The notes: generated by a model from the letters alone, not told the origin. A DNA stretch of 64,000 nt from Burkholderia sp. 8Y (GCF_902506145.1 NZ_LR733520.1:1274640-1338639), one strand, 5' to 3'. Shown: positions 18,095 to 26,814, numbered from the stretch's first letter. Program-made: numbers and translations.

Positions 18095-18820
18095 TTATGC
18101 CGCGCCGTCGGGAATGAAGACGTAGCCGAGGCCCCACACCGTCTGAATGAAGCGCGGGCTGCTCGGATCCGGCTCGATCAGCTTGCGCAGACGCGAAATC
18201 TGCACGTCGAGACTGCGGTCGAACACTTCGTATTCACGGCCGCGTGCGAGTTCCATCAGCTTTTCGCGCGAAAGCGGCTGGCGCGGATGACGCGCGAACA
18301 CCTTGAGCACCGAGAATTCGCCGGTGGTCAGCGGGATTTCCTGACCGTTCTTGGTCAGCGTGCGCGTGGCCAGATTCAGCGCGAATTCGCCGAACTCGAA
18401 GACTTCCGTGGTTTCGGAGGGCGCGCCGGGCAGTTCCGACGGCGTCTGACGCCGCAGCACCGCGTGAATGCGCGCGACGAGTTCGCGCGGATTGAACGGC
18501 TTCGGCAGATAGTCGTCCGCGCCCATTTCGAGGCCGACGATGCGGTCCACGTCCTCGCCCTTCGCCGTGAGCATGATGATGGGCGTGCGGTCATTGCTGC
18601 CGCGCAGGCGCCGGCAGATGGAAAGGCCGTCTTCGCCGGGAAGCATGAGGTCGAGCACGAGCAGGTCGAAACGCTCGCGCACCCATAGCTTGTTCATCGA
18701 CGGGGCGTTTTCCGCGACATACACGTTGAAGCCCTGCTCGCCGAGATAACGCCGAAGCAGATCGCGCAGGCGCGGATCGTCGTCGACTACCAGTATTTTT
18801 GAAGGATTTTTGGTTTCCAT
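18095..18820 (-). CDS. ompR: Response regulator OmpR/RisA
   Basis: 241-residue DNA-binding response regulator. The receiver domain has the acidic pocket VVDDD (11-15), phosphoacceptor Asp57 in LVLDLMLPGEDG and TAKGEDVD. The C-terminal winged helix contains LSREKLMELARGREYEVFDRS, the classical OmpR-family recognition region. In beta-proteobacteria the close homologue is also called RisA. It precedes envZ by 83 bp in one transcription unit. Paired TGTAACA boxes lie 37-68 bp before the start and may be its own binding site. Confidence 0.95.
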   Translation of the reverse strand: METKNPSKILVVDDDPRLRDLLRRYLGEQGFNVYVAENAPSMNKLWVRERFDLLVLDLMLPGEDGLSICRRLRGSNDRTPIIMLTAKGEDVDRIVGLEMGADDYLPKPFNPRELVARIHAVLRRQTPSELPGAPSETTEVFEFGEFALNLATRTLTKNGQEIPLTTGEFSVLKVFARHPRQPLSREKLMELARGREYEVFDRSLDVQISRLRKLIEPDPSSPRFIQTVWGLGYVFIPDGAA

Positions 18821-18856
18821 GGCGGCATCTTAGCGCGTTTGGTCAAACGCCGAGTT

Positions 18857-18888
18857 TGTAACAAAAGCGAGTGTAACAGTTAGTTACA
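18857..18888. promoter_or_regulatory. Putative OmpR/RisA operator: TGTAACA direct repeat plus inverted copy
   Basis: TGTAACA occurs at 18857-18863 and 18872-18878, a 15-bp centre spacing, and its complement GTTACA lies at 18883-18888. It is in the divergent region between ompR and the exported-protein gene at 19062. OmpR-family proteins bind paired direct repeats about one helical turn apart and the E. coli boxes contain similar TGTAAC-like cores. Autoregulation is inferred. Confidence 0.5.
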
Positions 18889-19061
18889 AAATTTACGGAG
18901 CCTGTGGCACGGGTCTTAAGTTCTCTGCGTACACTGCTTTACCTAAGCCCGCCATTCGGTAGATACTCCATTAGACCAGTGGCTTGCGTGGCGCGACCAG
19001 GCCGCGCGAGACGCGTGAAAAGAACGAGGCTGTCCGGTTGTCGAGCAACGAAGGGAACAAC

Positions 19062-19454
19062 ATGAAGGGAGCGCGGCGGCGCGGACCTGTGCGCACCGAG
19101 CGCATTCTCACAAAGACGTTAGTGGCAAGTGCGCTGTACGCCGTACTGAGCGCACAGCATGCCTATGCTCAATCTTCCCGCTTCGCGCCGTCTCCGTCGT
19201 CCAACGAGTTTGACCGTTCCGTCCATATGCCCGCCAGCCGCTTCGACGGCCGCATGATTCGTGCGCAGGAACGCACGAGCAAAGGCTCGAACAAGCGCGA
19301 TCGCGACACCCGGTCCCCCGCGCTGCAACCCGTGCAGCAGGTCGACGACACACCGCCCGCGCGCCCGCCGCGCCACACCGTCATGACCGCCGACGAGCGG
19401 CGCCTCTTGCGTCAGCACATCGAAGAGGCCGTGCGGGATCTCTACAAACGCTGA
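19062..19454 (+). CDS. Small exported protein of unknown function
   Basis: 130 residues, basic start, a hydrophobic core (TLVASALYAVLSAQHAYA) and a likely cleavage after AYA near residue 36, so exported. The rest is low complexity, rich in Arg, Ser and Pro, and ends with a charged helix LLRQHIEEAVRDLYKR. No known family recognised. GAAGGGAAC before the ATG at 19062 is a good ribosome site. The DUF1501 gene starts 22 bp after it, so the two are probably one operon, divergent from ompR. Confidence 0.7.
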   Translation: MKGARRRGPVRTERILTKTLVASALYAVLSAQHAYAQSSRFAPSPSSNEFDRSVHMPASRFDGRMIRAQERTSKGSNKRDRDTRSPALQPVQQVDDTPPARPPRHTVMTADERRLLRQHIEEAVRDLYKR

Positions 19455-19476
19455 TCCACACACGGGGACGAGTGCG

Positions 19477-20424
19477 ATGAACAGACGTGAGTTCCTGTCG
19501 ATCGCAAGCGTCGTCGCTATTCAGCCTGCTTCCTTTTGCTTGGCTTCGGAAGCGCGTCGTCCGATGAAGGCGCTCGTTCTCATCGATTTCAACGGCGGCA
19601 ACGACGGCCTGAACACCGTCATCCCCATTGCCGATGCCCGCTATCACGCGCTGCGGCCCACGCTCGCCATTTCCCGCCATGACGCTCTGCCTATCGACGC
19701 GCGCACGGGCCTGCATCCGTCGCTGCGACAGCTGATGCCCGCGTGGCATGCCGGCGAATGCGCGATCGTGCAGGGTGTCGGTTACGCAGAGCCCAACCGC
19801 TCGCATTACCGCGCGCAGCAGATCTGGCATACCGCGTCGGATGCGAACGAATATCGTCGTGACGCGTGGCTGGCGCGCGTGCTTGTGTCGCGGTCCGCTC
19901 TGATTCATCCGGCGAGTACGCCTTTCGATACGCGGTCTTTTACTGCATCGTGCGAGGCGGCGGCGCGCGTCATCGCGGCCAACCGCGCGCAAAGCGGCGT
20001 CACAGTGATACGGCTCACGCTCGAAGGTTTCGATACGCACGAGCACCAGGCGGCGCGTCACGCGGCGCTGCTTGCGCAGTTTGCTGATGGCGTCGCTTCG
20101 CTGCGAAGCGCGTTGCTCGCCACGGGTGACTGGCGCAGCACGCTCGTGACAACTCGTTCGGAGTTCGGAAGATCGGCGCGCGAGAACGACACGCGCGGTA
20201 CCGACCATGGCGCGGCCGCGCCGCAGTTCATGTTGGGCGGGGCGGTGCGCGGCGGCCTTTTCGGTGAGGCGCCGAGACTGGACCGGCTGGACGGCGAGGG
20301 CGGGCTGGCGGCTGCCGTCGATTTCAGACGGCTCTGCGCCACGGTACTCGATGCGTGCTGGGCCGTAGACTGTGCCGCGGTTCTCGGGCGGCGGTTCGAG
20401 GCGCTGCCGGTTATCCGCGCGTGA
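19477..20424 (+). CDS. DUF1501 family exported protein, short form
   Basis: 315 residues. MNRREFLSIASVVA resembles a twin-arginine-type signal but has a single RR pair with a short hydrophobic run. Family motifs are DFNGGNDGLNTVIP (37-50), LHPSLRQLMPAW, EPNRSHYRAQQIWHT, FDTHEHQ, then TTRSEFGRSARENDTRGTDHG. DUF1501 members usually have around 400 residues. Between DAWLARVL and SCEAAARVI about 80 residues are missing compared with my expectation for the family, without a frameshift. Such proteins are often paired with DUF1800 partners, but none is here. The last 25 codons are the first copy of a tandem repeat array. Confidence 0.78.
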   Translation: MNRREFLSIASVVAIQPASFCLASEARRPMKALVLIDFNGGNDGLNTVIPIADARYHALRPTLAISRHDALPIDARTGLHPSLRQLMPAWHAGECAIVQGVGYAEPNRSHYRAQQIWHTASDANEYRRDAWLARVLVSRSALIHPASTPFDTRSFTASCEAAARVIAANRAQSGVTVIRLTLEGFDTHEHQAARHAALLAQFADGVASLRSALLATGDWRSTLVTTRSEFGRSARENDTRGTDHGAAAPQFMLGGAVRGGLFGEAPRLDRLDGEGGLAAAVDFRRLCATVLDACWAVDCAAVLGRRFEALPVIRA

Positions 20425-20640
20425 GCTGCGGTTTTCGGGCGGTCGCTTGCGATGCTGCCGATCATCCGCGCTGAGACGCGTGCTCACCGCGTGCGTCACC
20501 GTTCTCCGGTGGCGTTTGCGCTTTTGCTCATCATCCGCGTCAGAGATGCGTGCTCACCGCGTGCGCCACGGTTCTCGCGCGACCGTTTGCGCCCCTGCCG
20601 ATCATCCACGCCCGATATGCGTGCTCACCGCGTGCGCCAC
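20350..20640. repeat. Degenerate tandem array (about 70 bp units) across two gene ends
   Basis: Four related units. CGGTTCTCGGGCG-like blocks lie at about 20378, 20429, 20499 and 20569. ATCATCCGCG-like blocks lie at 20411, 20461, 20530 and 20601. GCGTGCTCACCGCGTGCG is at 20478, 20548 and 20619. The first unit is the 3' end of the DUF1501 gene itself, and the last unit holds the final codons and stop (20625) of the convergent synthase gene. A small open frame across the array on the plus strand is a by-product. Confidence 0.8.
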
Positions 20641-21461
20641 GTAATCCACAGCTTGCGAATCGGCGTGAGCGAGATGCGCTGGTGCAGCACCCGAAACCCT
20701 TCGCGCTCGATTTCATCGAAGCGCGCGAGCGATAGCGCCGCCTGCGCCCGCAACACGCGCTGCGAGCCGCGCTCGGCGGCTGGAATCGCGGCAACAGCTT
20801 CGTCAAGCGAGCGGCGCGCGCGCTCGGTCTGGAAGCGCATGAGGTCGGTGAAGGCGTCGCTGTACTTGCGGTTGATGATGTCCGCCGCCGTGACATTGAA
20901 CCGCTGCAATTCGTCGATGGGCACGTAGACGCGGCCGTTGCGCGCGTCGTCGCCAATCTCTTGCACGCGTTCGGCAAGCAGCAGCGCGGAGCCGAGCGGC
21001 GCGGCCCACGGCGACACGTCCGCTAGATGTCGGGCGCTCGCTCGGGCGACGGCGGTCGCGAACGCGCCGCCCGTCTGGTCCAGATAACGCCGCAGGCCCG
21101 GCCAGTCGAGATAGCGCGCCTGATCCAGGTCCATCGCGAAACCGTCGACGAGCATCGCGAGCGATGCGCGACCTTCCTGGTCCAGCACGCCGCTTTCGTC
21201 GGCATGGGCTTGCAGCGCCTTGGTGACCGGATGCGTCGACTGACCGCGATACAGCCGCTCCAGCTCGCTCTGCCACCACACATGCTTGGTGCGGCCGATG
21301 GTCGGATCGCTCGTCTCCTTCACCGTTTGCTCGAGCTCGCGATAGAGCGCGTAGAGCGCGGTGAGAAGCGGCTGACGCGCAGCCGGGGCGCGGCGCAGCG
21401 CGTAATACGTGCCGGAGCCTTCGGGGGCGGCCTTTTGCTGGCAATAGTCGTCGAAATTCAC
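20625..21461 (-). CDS. Squalene/phytoene synthase-like protein with degenerate active site
   Basis: 278 residues with GTG start at 21461 (VNFDDYCQQKAAPEGSG matches family starts). The fold family makes C30/C40 isoprenoids by condensing two prenyl diphosphates. Here the first Asp-rich motif is replaced: ALYRELEQTVKETSD has no DDxxD. The second is weak: ERVQEIGDDARNGRVYVP has Glu where the first Asp is expected. The HVWWQSEL segment resembles the WWRxEL signature of NDUFAF6-like members, which are thought not to be synthases. No hpn or carotenoid genes are nearby. The role is unknown; it may be a non-catalytic member. The stop lies inside the tandem array. Confidence 0.75.
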   Translation of the reverse strand: MNFDDYCQQKAAPEGSGTYYALRRAPAARQPLLTALYALYRELEQTVKETSDPTIGRTKHVWWQSELERLYRGQSTHPVTKALQAHADESGVLDQEGRASLAMLVDGFAMDLDQARYLDWPGLRRYLDQTGGAFATAVARASARHLADVSPWAAPLGSALLLAERVQEIGDDARNGRVYVPIDELQRFNVTAADIINRKYSDAFTDLMRFQTERARRSLDEAVAAIPAAERGSQRVLRAQAALSLARFDEIEREGFRVLHQRISLTPIRKLWITWRTR

Positions 21462-21687
21462 GGACGGGGCTTTGAGTGGGATGACGAAGACGCGGATGGA
21501 TTGTGCTGGGCCCGGGTTTCGCAAGTCGAGCGCGGCGGGCGCTCATTTTATCCGCCCGGCGCATGCTTCGCAGCCGGAGCGCCGCGCGCTGCATTCGCAT
21601 GTGCGCCGAACCACCGACACCGCGAGCATCGCGCGCAACACTGCGCAAAACACGCAAAACGACGCGAGACCAACGGAGACCGCAGCC

Positions 21688-22074
21688 ATGCCGCTCAGCA
21701 AAACGGAAAACAGACAGTTCGGCGACAAGTGCCTGCCGCTGCTCGTGAAAAGCGTCGCGACCGGCTTCGGCTTCGACTTTCGGGTATGCCCGCGACAGAT
21801 GAGTGTGTCGCCGACGCTCGGACTGCACATCACGGCGGCGCGTAGTGCTAACGCGAAGCTGTCGTATCCGCTCAACGTGTTCGTGCACTTGCCGCCGTCG
21901 AGCGTGCGCCAGTTGCTGTCGAATCTCGACCGGCCAATTGCCGCCGCGCGTGCGAGCGATCGCGTGCAGGAAGAGATCAGGAAACTGATGAGTCAGACGG
22001 GCGTGGATTTCGCGGGACGATCGCAGGAGAAAGGCGAAGTGATGATGGTCGAACTCAGCGACATCGCGCTGTAG
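21688..22074 (+). CDS. Conserved-looking hypothetical protein
   Basis: 128 residues, soluble, no signal peptide. It starts MPLSKTENRQFGDK and contains FGFDFRVCPRQM and a helical QEEIRKLMSQTGVDF region. I do not recognise the family. Start chosen at 21688 because the frame upstream is low complexity; GGAGACCGC precedes it. It ends 26 bp before the tRNA-Leu gene, which is on the other strand. Codon use is typical of this genome, so it is likely real. Confidence 0.6.
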   Translation: MPLSKTENRQFGDKCLPLLVKSVATGFGFDFRVCPRQMSVSPTLGLHITAARSANAKLSYPLNVFVHLPPSSVRQLLSNLDRPIAAARASDRVQEEIRKLMSQTGVDFAGRSQEKGEVMMVELSDIAL

Positions 22075-22099
22075 CCGCTGTGAATCAGCGGTGTTGAAG

Positions 22100-22186
22100 T
22101 GGTGCGAGGAGGGGGACTCGAACCCCCACACCCTTGCGGGCGTCAGGACCTAAACCTGGTGCGTCTACCAATTTCGCCATCCTCGC
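22100..22186 (-). tRNA. tRNA-Leu (UAG)
   Basis: On the minus strand the 87-nt gene runs from GCGAGGA to TCCTCGC plus an encoded ACCA end. The anticodon loop is TTTAGGT with anticodon TAG. The long variable arm (stem with CGCAAGG) is typical of class II leucine tRNAs, and GGTTCGAGTCC forms the T arm. Confidence 0.97.
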
Positions 22187-22386
22187 AGCACGGGGGGCTT
22201 CGCGAGACAGCGGTTCAACCCTGCCGCAACTGACACATCCCCGTGTCCGGCACCGGTCCACAGTGCCAAGCCGCGCATTCTAACGCATTCGTCAGGCGAT
22301 GTCTGGGAATTTGCGTGCCTTTGGCAATCGTCGCCCGGTGACGCGACATGACGCCGCGCGCCATACACGCGATATGCGCGCGCACG

Positions 22387-22415
22387 TTGCGGTGAGGGCG
22401 GCGTCTGCCTAGAAT
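22387..22415 (+). promoter_or_regulatory. Sigma-70-like promoter for the DUF2946-TonB-PepSY operon
   Basis: TTGCGG at 22387-22392 and TAGAAT at 22410-22415 are separated by exactly 17 bp. They lie about 38 bp before the start of the DUF2946 gene. No clear metal-regulator box is visible nearby. Confidence 0.55.
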
Positions 22416-22452
22416 TCCCGTCAACTTCTCCGATCCGCTCTCCCATTTCCCA

Positions 22453-22899
22453 ATGACTCGCAACGCGCGCAATCGCTTCGTCGCATGGCTCGGCATCGCC
22501 GCCATGTGGCTCGCCATTGTCGCGCCGGTCATCAGCCAGAGCATCGCGGCGCGCAACGAGGCGCTCGATCCCGAGGCCGCGCTCTGCACCGTCGATACGC
22601 TCGCCACCGTTCTCGCGCCAGGCGGTGGGCACGTATCTCACCACGCTTCGCACGCGGACACCGACGAACACGTAGGCCTACATGACGCCCGCGCCGCCCA
22701 TCATGACACCGCCGGCCATCTGGACGCCTGCGCGTATTGCGGGCTGCTCGCGCATCATCTGCCGGTTGCTCCCACGGCGGCGCACTCGGTCACGCAGATC
22801 GAGCGTGTCACGCGTGTGGCGTCGATCGCGGCCGTCGACGCCGCCTGCACGAAGTCCTTCAATGCCGCGTGTCCGCGCGCGCCGCCCGTCGTTTCCTGA
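22453..22899 (+). CDS. DUF2946 family protein, His-rich
   Basis: 148 residues with an N-terminal membrane segment (WLGIAAMWLAIVAPVIS, 12-28), probably a signal anchor or signal peptide. Residues 60-102 hold many histidines (HVSHHASHAD, HHDTAGH) and a CxxC pair in DACAYCGLLAHH, which is the mark of this family. A metal-binding, likely copper-related, role is inferred, because such genes often sit next to TonB receptors and PepSY proteins as here. It is the first gene of a three-gene unit. Confidence 0.8.
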   Translation: MTRNARNRFVAWLGIAAMWLAIVAPVISQSIAARNEALDPEAALCTVDTLATVLAPGGGHVSHHASHADTDEHVGLHDARAAHHDTAGHLDACAYCGLLAHHLPVAPTAAHSVTQIERVTRVASIAAVDAACTKSFNAACPRAPPVVS

Positions 22900-22992
22900 A
22901 GCCGTTTCCCGTCCGATCGCATCGACGTTCGCCCGGCGCCTGAGCGCCCGGCGACGCGCGCGGTCGCTCGTCAGCTCGTTCAGGAACTCACC

Positions 22993-25356
22993 ATGTTCAC
23001 GCTCCTCACCCGAGCGCGACGGCATTCGCGCCGGCGCGCCGCCGCGTCTTCGCGCGCGTTTTTGCACGCCATATTGCCGCTGTCGTTCTTCGCTCATGCC
23101 GCGTGGTCCGCCACGCCCGTCGTCGCCGCTGCATCGCCCGCGTCCGACGCCGAAACCACGCTCGCGCCGGTGATAGTGACCGCGCAGTCATCGCCCGCGC
23201 GCTCGCCGCTCGATCCGAACTTGCCCGCGAGCGTCTCCACCGTGACCGCGGACGAGTCCCAGTACTGGAACGTGATCACGCCCGAGGACGTGCTGAAGTA
23301 CGCGCCCAACATGGCCGTGCGCAAGCGTTTCATCGGCGACGTAAATGCGCCGATCGCCGTGCGCGGCACGAGCAACGCGCAGACGGCGCGCGGCCTGGTG
23401 TACGCCGACGGCCTGCTGCTCAGCAATTTTCTCGGCAACACGTTCACGTTCGCGCCGCGCTGGTCGATGGTGTTCGCCGACGACATCGCGCGCACGGACG
23501 TCATCTACGGGCCGTATTCGGCGCTCTATCCGGGCAATTCGATCGGCGCGACCGTCGCGATCACGACGCGCATGCCGACACAGTTTCAATCCGACGCCAA
23601 GGTGCAGGCTTTCACGCAGCACTTCGATCTCTTCGGCATCAACCGGAGCTTCAACGGCACGAATACGACCGCGACCGTGGGCGACCGCATCGGCAAGCTG
23701 TCCTTTCTCATCGGCGTCGATCATCTCGAGAACACGGGGCAGCCGCTGCAATTCGCCACGCTCGCGCAGTCGCAAACGCCCGCCACCGCGGCCGACCGGC
23801 CCGTGACCGGCGCGTTCTTCTACAACGACCAGAACAACGCGCGCACGGCGGTGCTCGGCACGTCGGCCGAGGGCATCGAGCGCACCTTTCAGGATCAGTT
23901 GCGCGTGAAGCTGGCCTACGACATCACGAACACGCTGCAGGCGGGCTTCACGCTCGGCTACTGGCACCAGAAGTACAACAGCGATACAACGACCTTCCTG
24001 CGCGACGCAGCGGGCAATCCCATTTATAGCGGGCGCGTGAACATCGGCGGCTTCGAATACGCCATTCCCGACGCGACGTTCGCGCCGAGCATGGGATCGA
24101 GCGAGAACGTCCTCTACGGCCTCTCGCTGCGCACGCACAACGACACCGGCTGGAACGCGGAGGCCGTTGCTTCATACTTCGACATCACGCAGAGCATCGC
24201 GCGCACGGCGAATTCCGGCGTGCCGGGCGACGGCCCCGGTACGCTCACCGACGGCTCCGGATCCGGATGGAAGTCGCTCGACCTGCGCACGAGCTGGACG
24301 CCGACGGCGCGCTCGGGACTTGCCGCGCATGCGCTGTCGTTCGGCTACCACTACGACAACTATTTTCTCGATAACGTCACCTCGAACACGGCGGCCTGGC
24401 GCGATGGAGCGGGCGTCTCCTTCGCCAATGCGTTCGGCGGGCGCACGCGCACGCAAGCCGTCTACGCGCAGGACGCGTGGCGCTTTTTGCCGCGCTGGGC
24501 GTTCACCTACGGCATGCGTTACGAGGATTGGAACGCCTACGACGGCACGCGGGCGGTAGGCGCGACATCGCTCCAATACAGCGGTGCCAGCCAGAGTCAC
24601 TGGTCGCCCAAGGCGTCGCTCTCGTTCGACGCCACGAACGACCTCACGCTGCGCGCATCGATCGGGCGGGCGTATCGATTTCCGACTGTCGGCGAGCTGT
24701 TCCAGGGGCAAATTAACGGGGTGTCGATCGTCAATAGCAATCCGAACCTGCGGCCGGAAGACGATCTCTCGAAAGAGCTGACCGCGGAATGGGCGCACGG
24801 CAACGACCTGTACCGCTTCACGCTCTTTCAGGATGACGTCAAGAACACGATCCTGAGCCAGACCAACACGACTGTGATTCCGAACGTCACGAACTTTCAG
24901 AACATCGACAAGGTGCGTTCGCGCGGCGCCGAAGCGAGCTACGAAGGGCAGGACGTGTTGCTGCGCGGGCTCGATCTGGCGGCGAACGTCGCGTACACGC
25001 AGTCGAAGATCCTCGCGAACAGCGGCAATCCGGCGTCCGTGGGCAAGTACTTCTATCGGATTCCGCTGTGGCGAGCGAACGCGGTGGCGACGTATCGCGC
25101 GAACGCGAAAAGCGCGGCGACGCTCGCCGTGCGCTATTCAGGGCGCCAGTACAACACGCTCACCAACACGGACGTCAATCCCGACACGTATGGCGGCACG
25201 AGCACGTACGCCGTCGTCGATGCCAGATTCACCTACAAGCCCACGAAGCGCAGCGAGCTGGGCGTGGGCGTCGACAACCTGTTCGATCGCCGCTACTACG
25301 TGTTTCACCCGTATGCGGGGCGCACGTTCTATGTCGAAGGACGCATCGGCATCTGA
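22993..25356 (+). CDS. TonB-dependent outer-membrane receptor
   Basis: 787 residues. Signal peptide ends near AAWSA (residue 40). A TonB-box-like segment TTLAPVIVTA is followed by the plug domain (about 60-180, TPEDVLKYAPNM, VRGTSNAQTARGLVYADGL, VIYGPYSALYPGNSIG). The beta-barrel follows, with typical NPNLRPEDDLSKELTAEW and a C-terminal LGVGVDNLFDRRYYVFHPYAGRTF segment. It imports a ligand using TonB energy. The neighbours (His-rich DUF2946 protein before, PepSY protein with a His/Met loop after) suggest a metal such as copper, or a metal chelate, but substrate cannot be read from the sequence. Confidence 0.93.
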   Translation: MFTLLTRARRHSRRRAAASSRAFLHAILPLSFFAHAAWSATPVVAAASPASDAETTLAPVIVTAQSSPARSPLDPNLPASVSTVTADESQYWNVITPEDVLKYAPNMAVRKRFIGDVNAPIAVRGTSNAQTARGLVYADGLLLSNFLGNTFTFAPRWSMVFADDIARTDVIYGPYSALYPGNSIGATVAITTRMPTQFQSDAKVQAFTQHFDLFGINRSFNGTNTTATVGDRIGKLSFLIGVDHLENTGQPLQFATLAQSQTPATAADRPVTGAFFYNDQNNARTAVLGTSAEGIERTFQDQLRVKLAYDITNTLQAGFTLGYWHQKYNSDTTTFLRDAAGNPIYSGRVNIGGFEYAIPDATFAPSMGSSENVLYGLSLRTHNDTGWNAEAVASYFDITQSIARTANSGVPGDGPGTLTDGSGSGWKSLDLRTSWTPTARSGLAAHALSFGYHYDNYFLDNVTSNTAAWRDGAGVSFANAFGGRTRTQAVYAQDAWRFLPRWAFTYGMRYEDWNAYDGTRAVGATSLQYSGASQSHWSPKASLSFDATNDLTLRASIGRAYRFPTVGELFQGQINGVSIVNSNPNLRPEDDLSKELTAEWAHGNDLYRFTLFQDDVKNTILSQTNTTVIPNVTNFQNIDKVRSRGAEASYEGQDVLLRGLDLAANVAYTQSKILANSGNPASVGKYFYRIPLWRANAVATYRANAKSAATLAVRYSGRQYNTLTNTDVNPDTYGGTSTYAVVDARFTYKPTKRSELGVGVDNLFDRRYYVFHPYAGRTFYVEGRIGI

Positions 25357-25387
25357 TCCTCAATCATTCAAATCATCAGGGCACCTA

Positions 25388-26803
25388 ATGAACGCACAAC
25401 CATTCCCGCCGGCCTCGACGGAAGGCGACGCCATCGCCGAGCGCCGCACGCTGTGGCGCTGGCACTTCTACGCCGGCCTCTTCGTGATGCCGCTGCTCGT
25501 CGTGCTCGCCATCACCGGCACGCTGTATTGCTTTCAGCCGCAGATCGAGCCGATGCTGTATCGCGACCGCATGGTCGTCGCGGATACACACGGCCCGCGT
25601 CTTTCCACCGATGCGCTTCTTGCGAAAGCCGTCGCCAGCGAGCCGCGCGGCGCGGTGCCGACGCTCGCGCAGATCGACACGCGTCGCACGCGCAGCGCCG
25701 AGTTCGTGTTCCGACTGCCTTCGGGCGAAAGCGAAAGCGTGTATGTCGATCCGTACAACGGCGCGGTGCTCGGCACGCTCTCGGTCGAGCATCGGCTGAT
25801 GAAGCAGATTCGCAATCTGCATCGCGGGCTCATGCTCGGCAAGACGGGCGAACTCGCGATGGAACTCGCCGGATGCTGGACGCTCGTGATGATCGGCACG
25901 GGCGTCGCGCTGTGGTGGCCGTGGGGCGGGGCGAGCCGTCGCGCGGGCGGCGTATGGCTGCCGCGTCTCACGCTGAAAGGGCGCGCATGGTGGCGCGATC
26001 TGCACGCAGTCGGCGGTCTCTGGCTCGCCGTCGGCGCGCTTTTTTTCGTGCTGAGCGGATTGCCGTGGTCCGGGTCGTGGGGCACGCAGTTCAAGGCGCT
26101 GGCGACTTCGGCATCGCTCGGCTATCCGAAAGGCGCATGGGGCGAGGCGCATGTGCATTCGAGCGCGCCAGTCGATCACGCGATGCACGGCATGTCGATG
26201 AAAATGGACGATCTTCCGCTGCACCAGACGCCGTGGGCGGTCGGCGCGACGAACGTCCCCCAGAGCGCGGACGCGGCGACGCCGTCGCGCCTTTCGCTCG
26301 ACGATGTGATCGCGCTTGCCGCGAAACACGGCGTGACGAGCGACTACGGCATCGCGCAGCCCACATCGCCGACGGGCGTCTACACGGTCTCGTATTTTCC
26401 CGCCGATCCGCGCGCGGAACGCACGCTGCATATCGACCAGTACAGCGGACGCGTGCTCTCCGATATCTCCTATGGCACGTACGGCACAGTCGCCCGCGTC
26501 ATCTCGTATGGCACGTCCTTGCACATGGGGCGATATTTTGGGCTCGCGAATCAGCTGGTGTGTTCAGCGATCTCGCTAGGACTGGCCGCGCTTTCCGTGA
26601 CCGGCTTCGTGATGTGGCTTAAGCGGCGTCCGTCGCGCGCGCTCGGCGCACCGTCGCGGCCCGCTAAGCGCCCGCCGATGCGTGCGTGGCGCACCGGCCT
26701 CGCGCTCGTCGGCGCGGTTTTTCCGCTGATGGGCCTGACGATGCTCGCTGTCTGGTGCCTCGACCGCATCACGTTTCGCGCACGGGCGCAAGCGCAGACC
26801 TGA
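25388..26803 (+). CDS. PepSY domain membrane protein
   Basis: 471 residues with five predicted membrane segments: about 25-48 (FYAGLFVMPLLVVLAITGTL), 160-179, 205-227, about 410-435, and about 443-463. This is the PepSY-TM family, several members of which act as inner-membrane reductases for iron or other metals taken up by TonB receptors. Residues 255-279 form a His/Met-rich segment (HVHSSAPVDHAMHGMSMKMD) in a periplasmic loop, reminiscent of copper-binding sequences. Starts 31 bp after the receptor, so it is the third gene of the unit. Confidence 0.88.
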   Translation: MNAQPFPPASTEGDAIAERRTLWRWHFYAGLFVMPLLVVLAITGTLYCFQPQIEPMLYRDRMVVADTHGPRLSTDALLAKAVASEPRGAVPTLAQIDTRRTRSAEFVFRLPSGESESVYVDPYNGAVLGTLSVEHRLMKQIRNLHRGLMLGKTGELAMELAGCWTLVMIGTGVALWWPWGGASRRAGGVWLPRLTLKGRAWWRDLHAVGGLWLAVGALFFVLSGLPWSGSWGTQFKALATSASLGYPKGAWGEAHVHSSAPVDHAMHGMSMKMDDLPLHQTPWAVGATNVPQSADAATPSRLSLDDVIALAAKHGVTSDYGIAQPTSPTGVYTVSYFPADPRAERTLHIDQYSGRVLSDISYGTYGTVARVISYGTSLHMGRYFGLANQLVCSAISLGLAALSVTGFVMWLKRRPSRALGAPSRPAKRPPMRAWRTGLALVGAVFPLMGLTMLAVWCLDRITFRARAQAQT

Positions 26804-26814
26804 CGCATTTGTGC

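Noticed and set aside
20350..20640. CRISPR array or small gene at 20.4 kb
   Set aside because: Whole units are related to each other, with no unique spacers, and the outer units are coding gene ends; the 90-codon plus-strand frame is a by-product.
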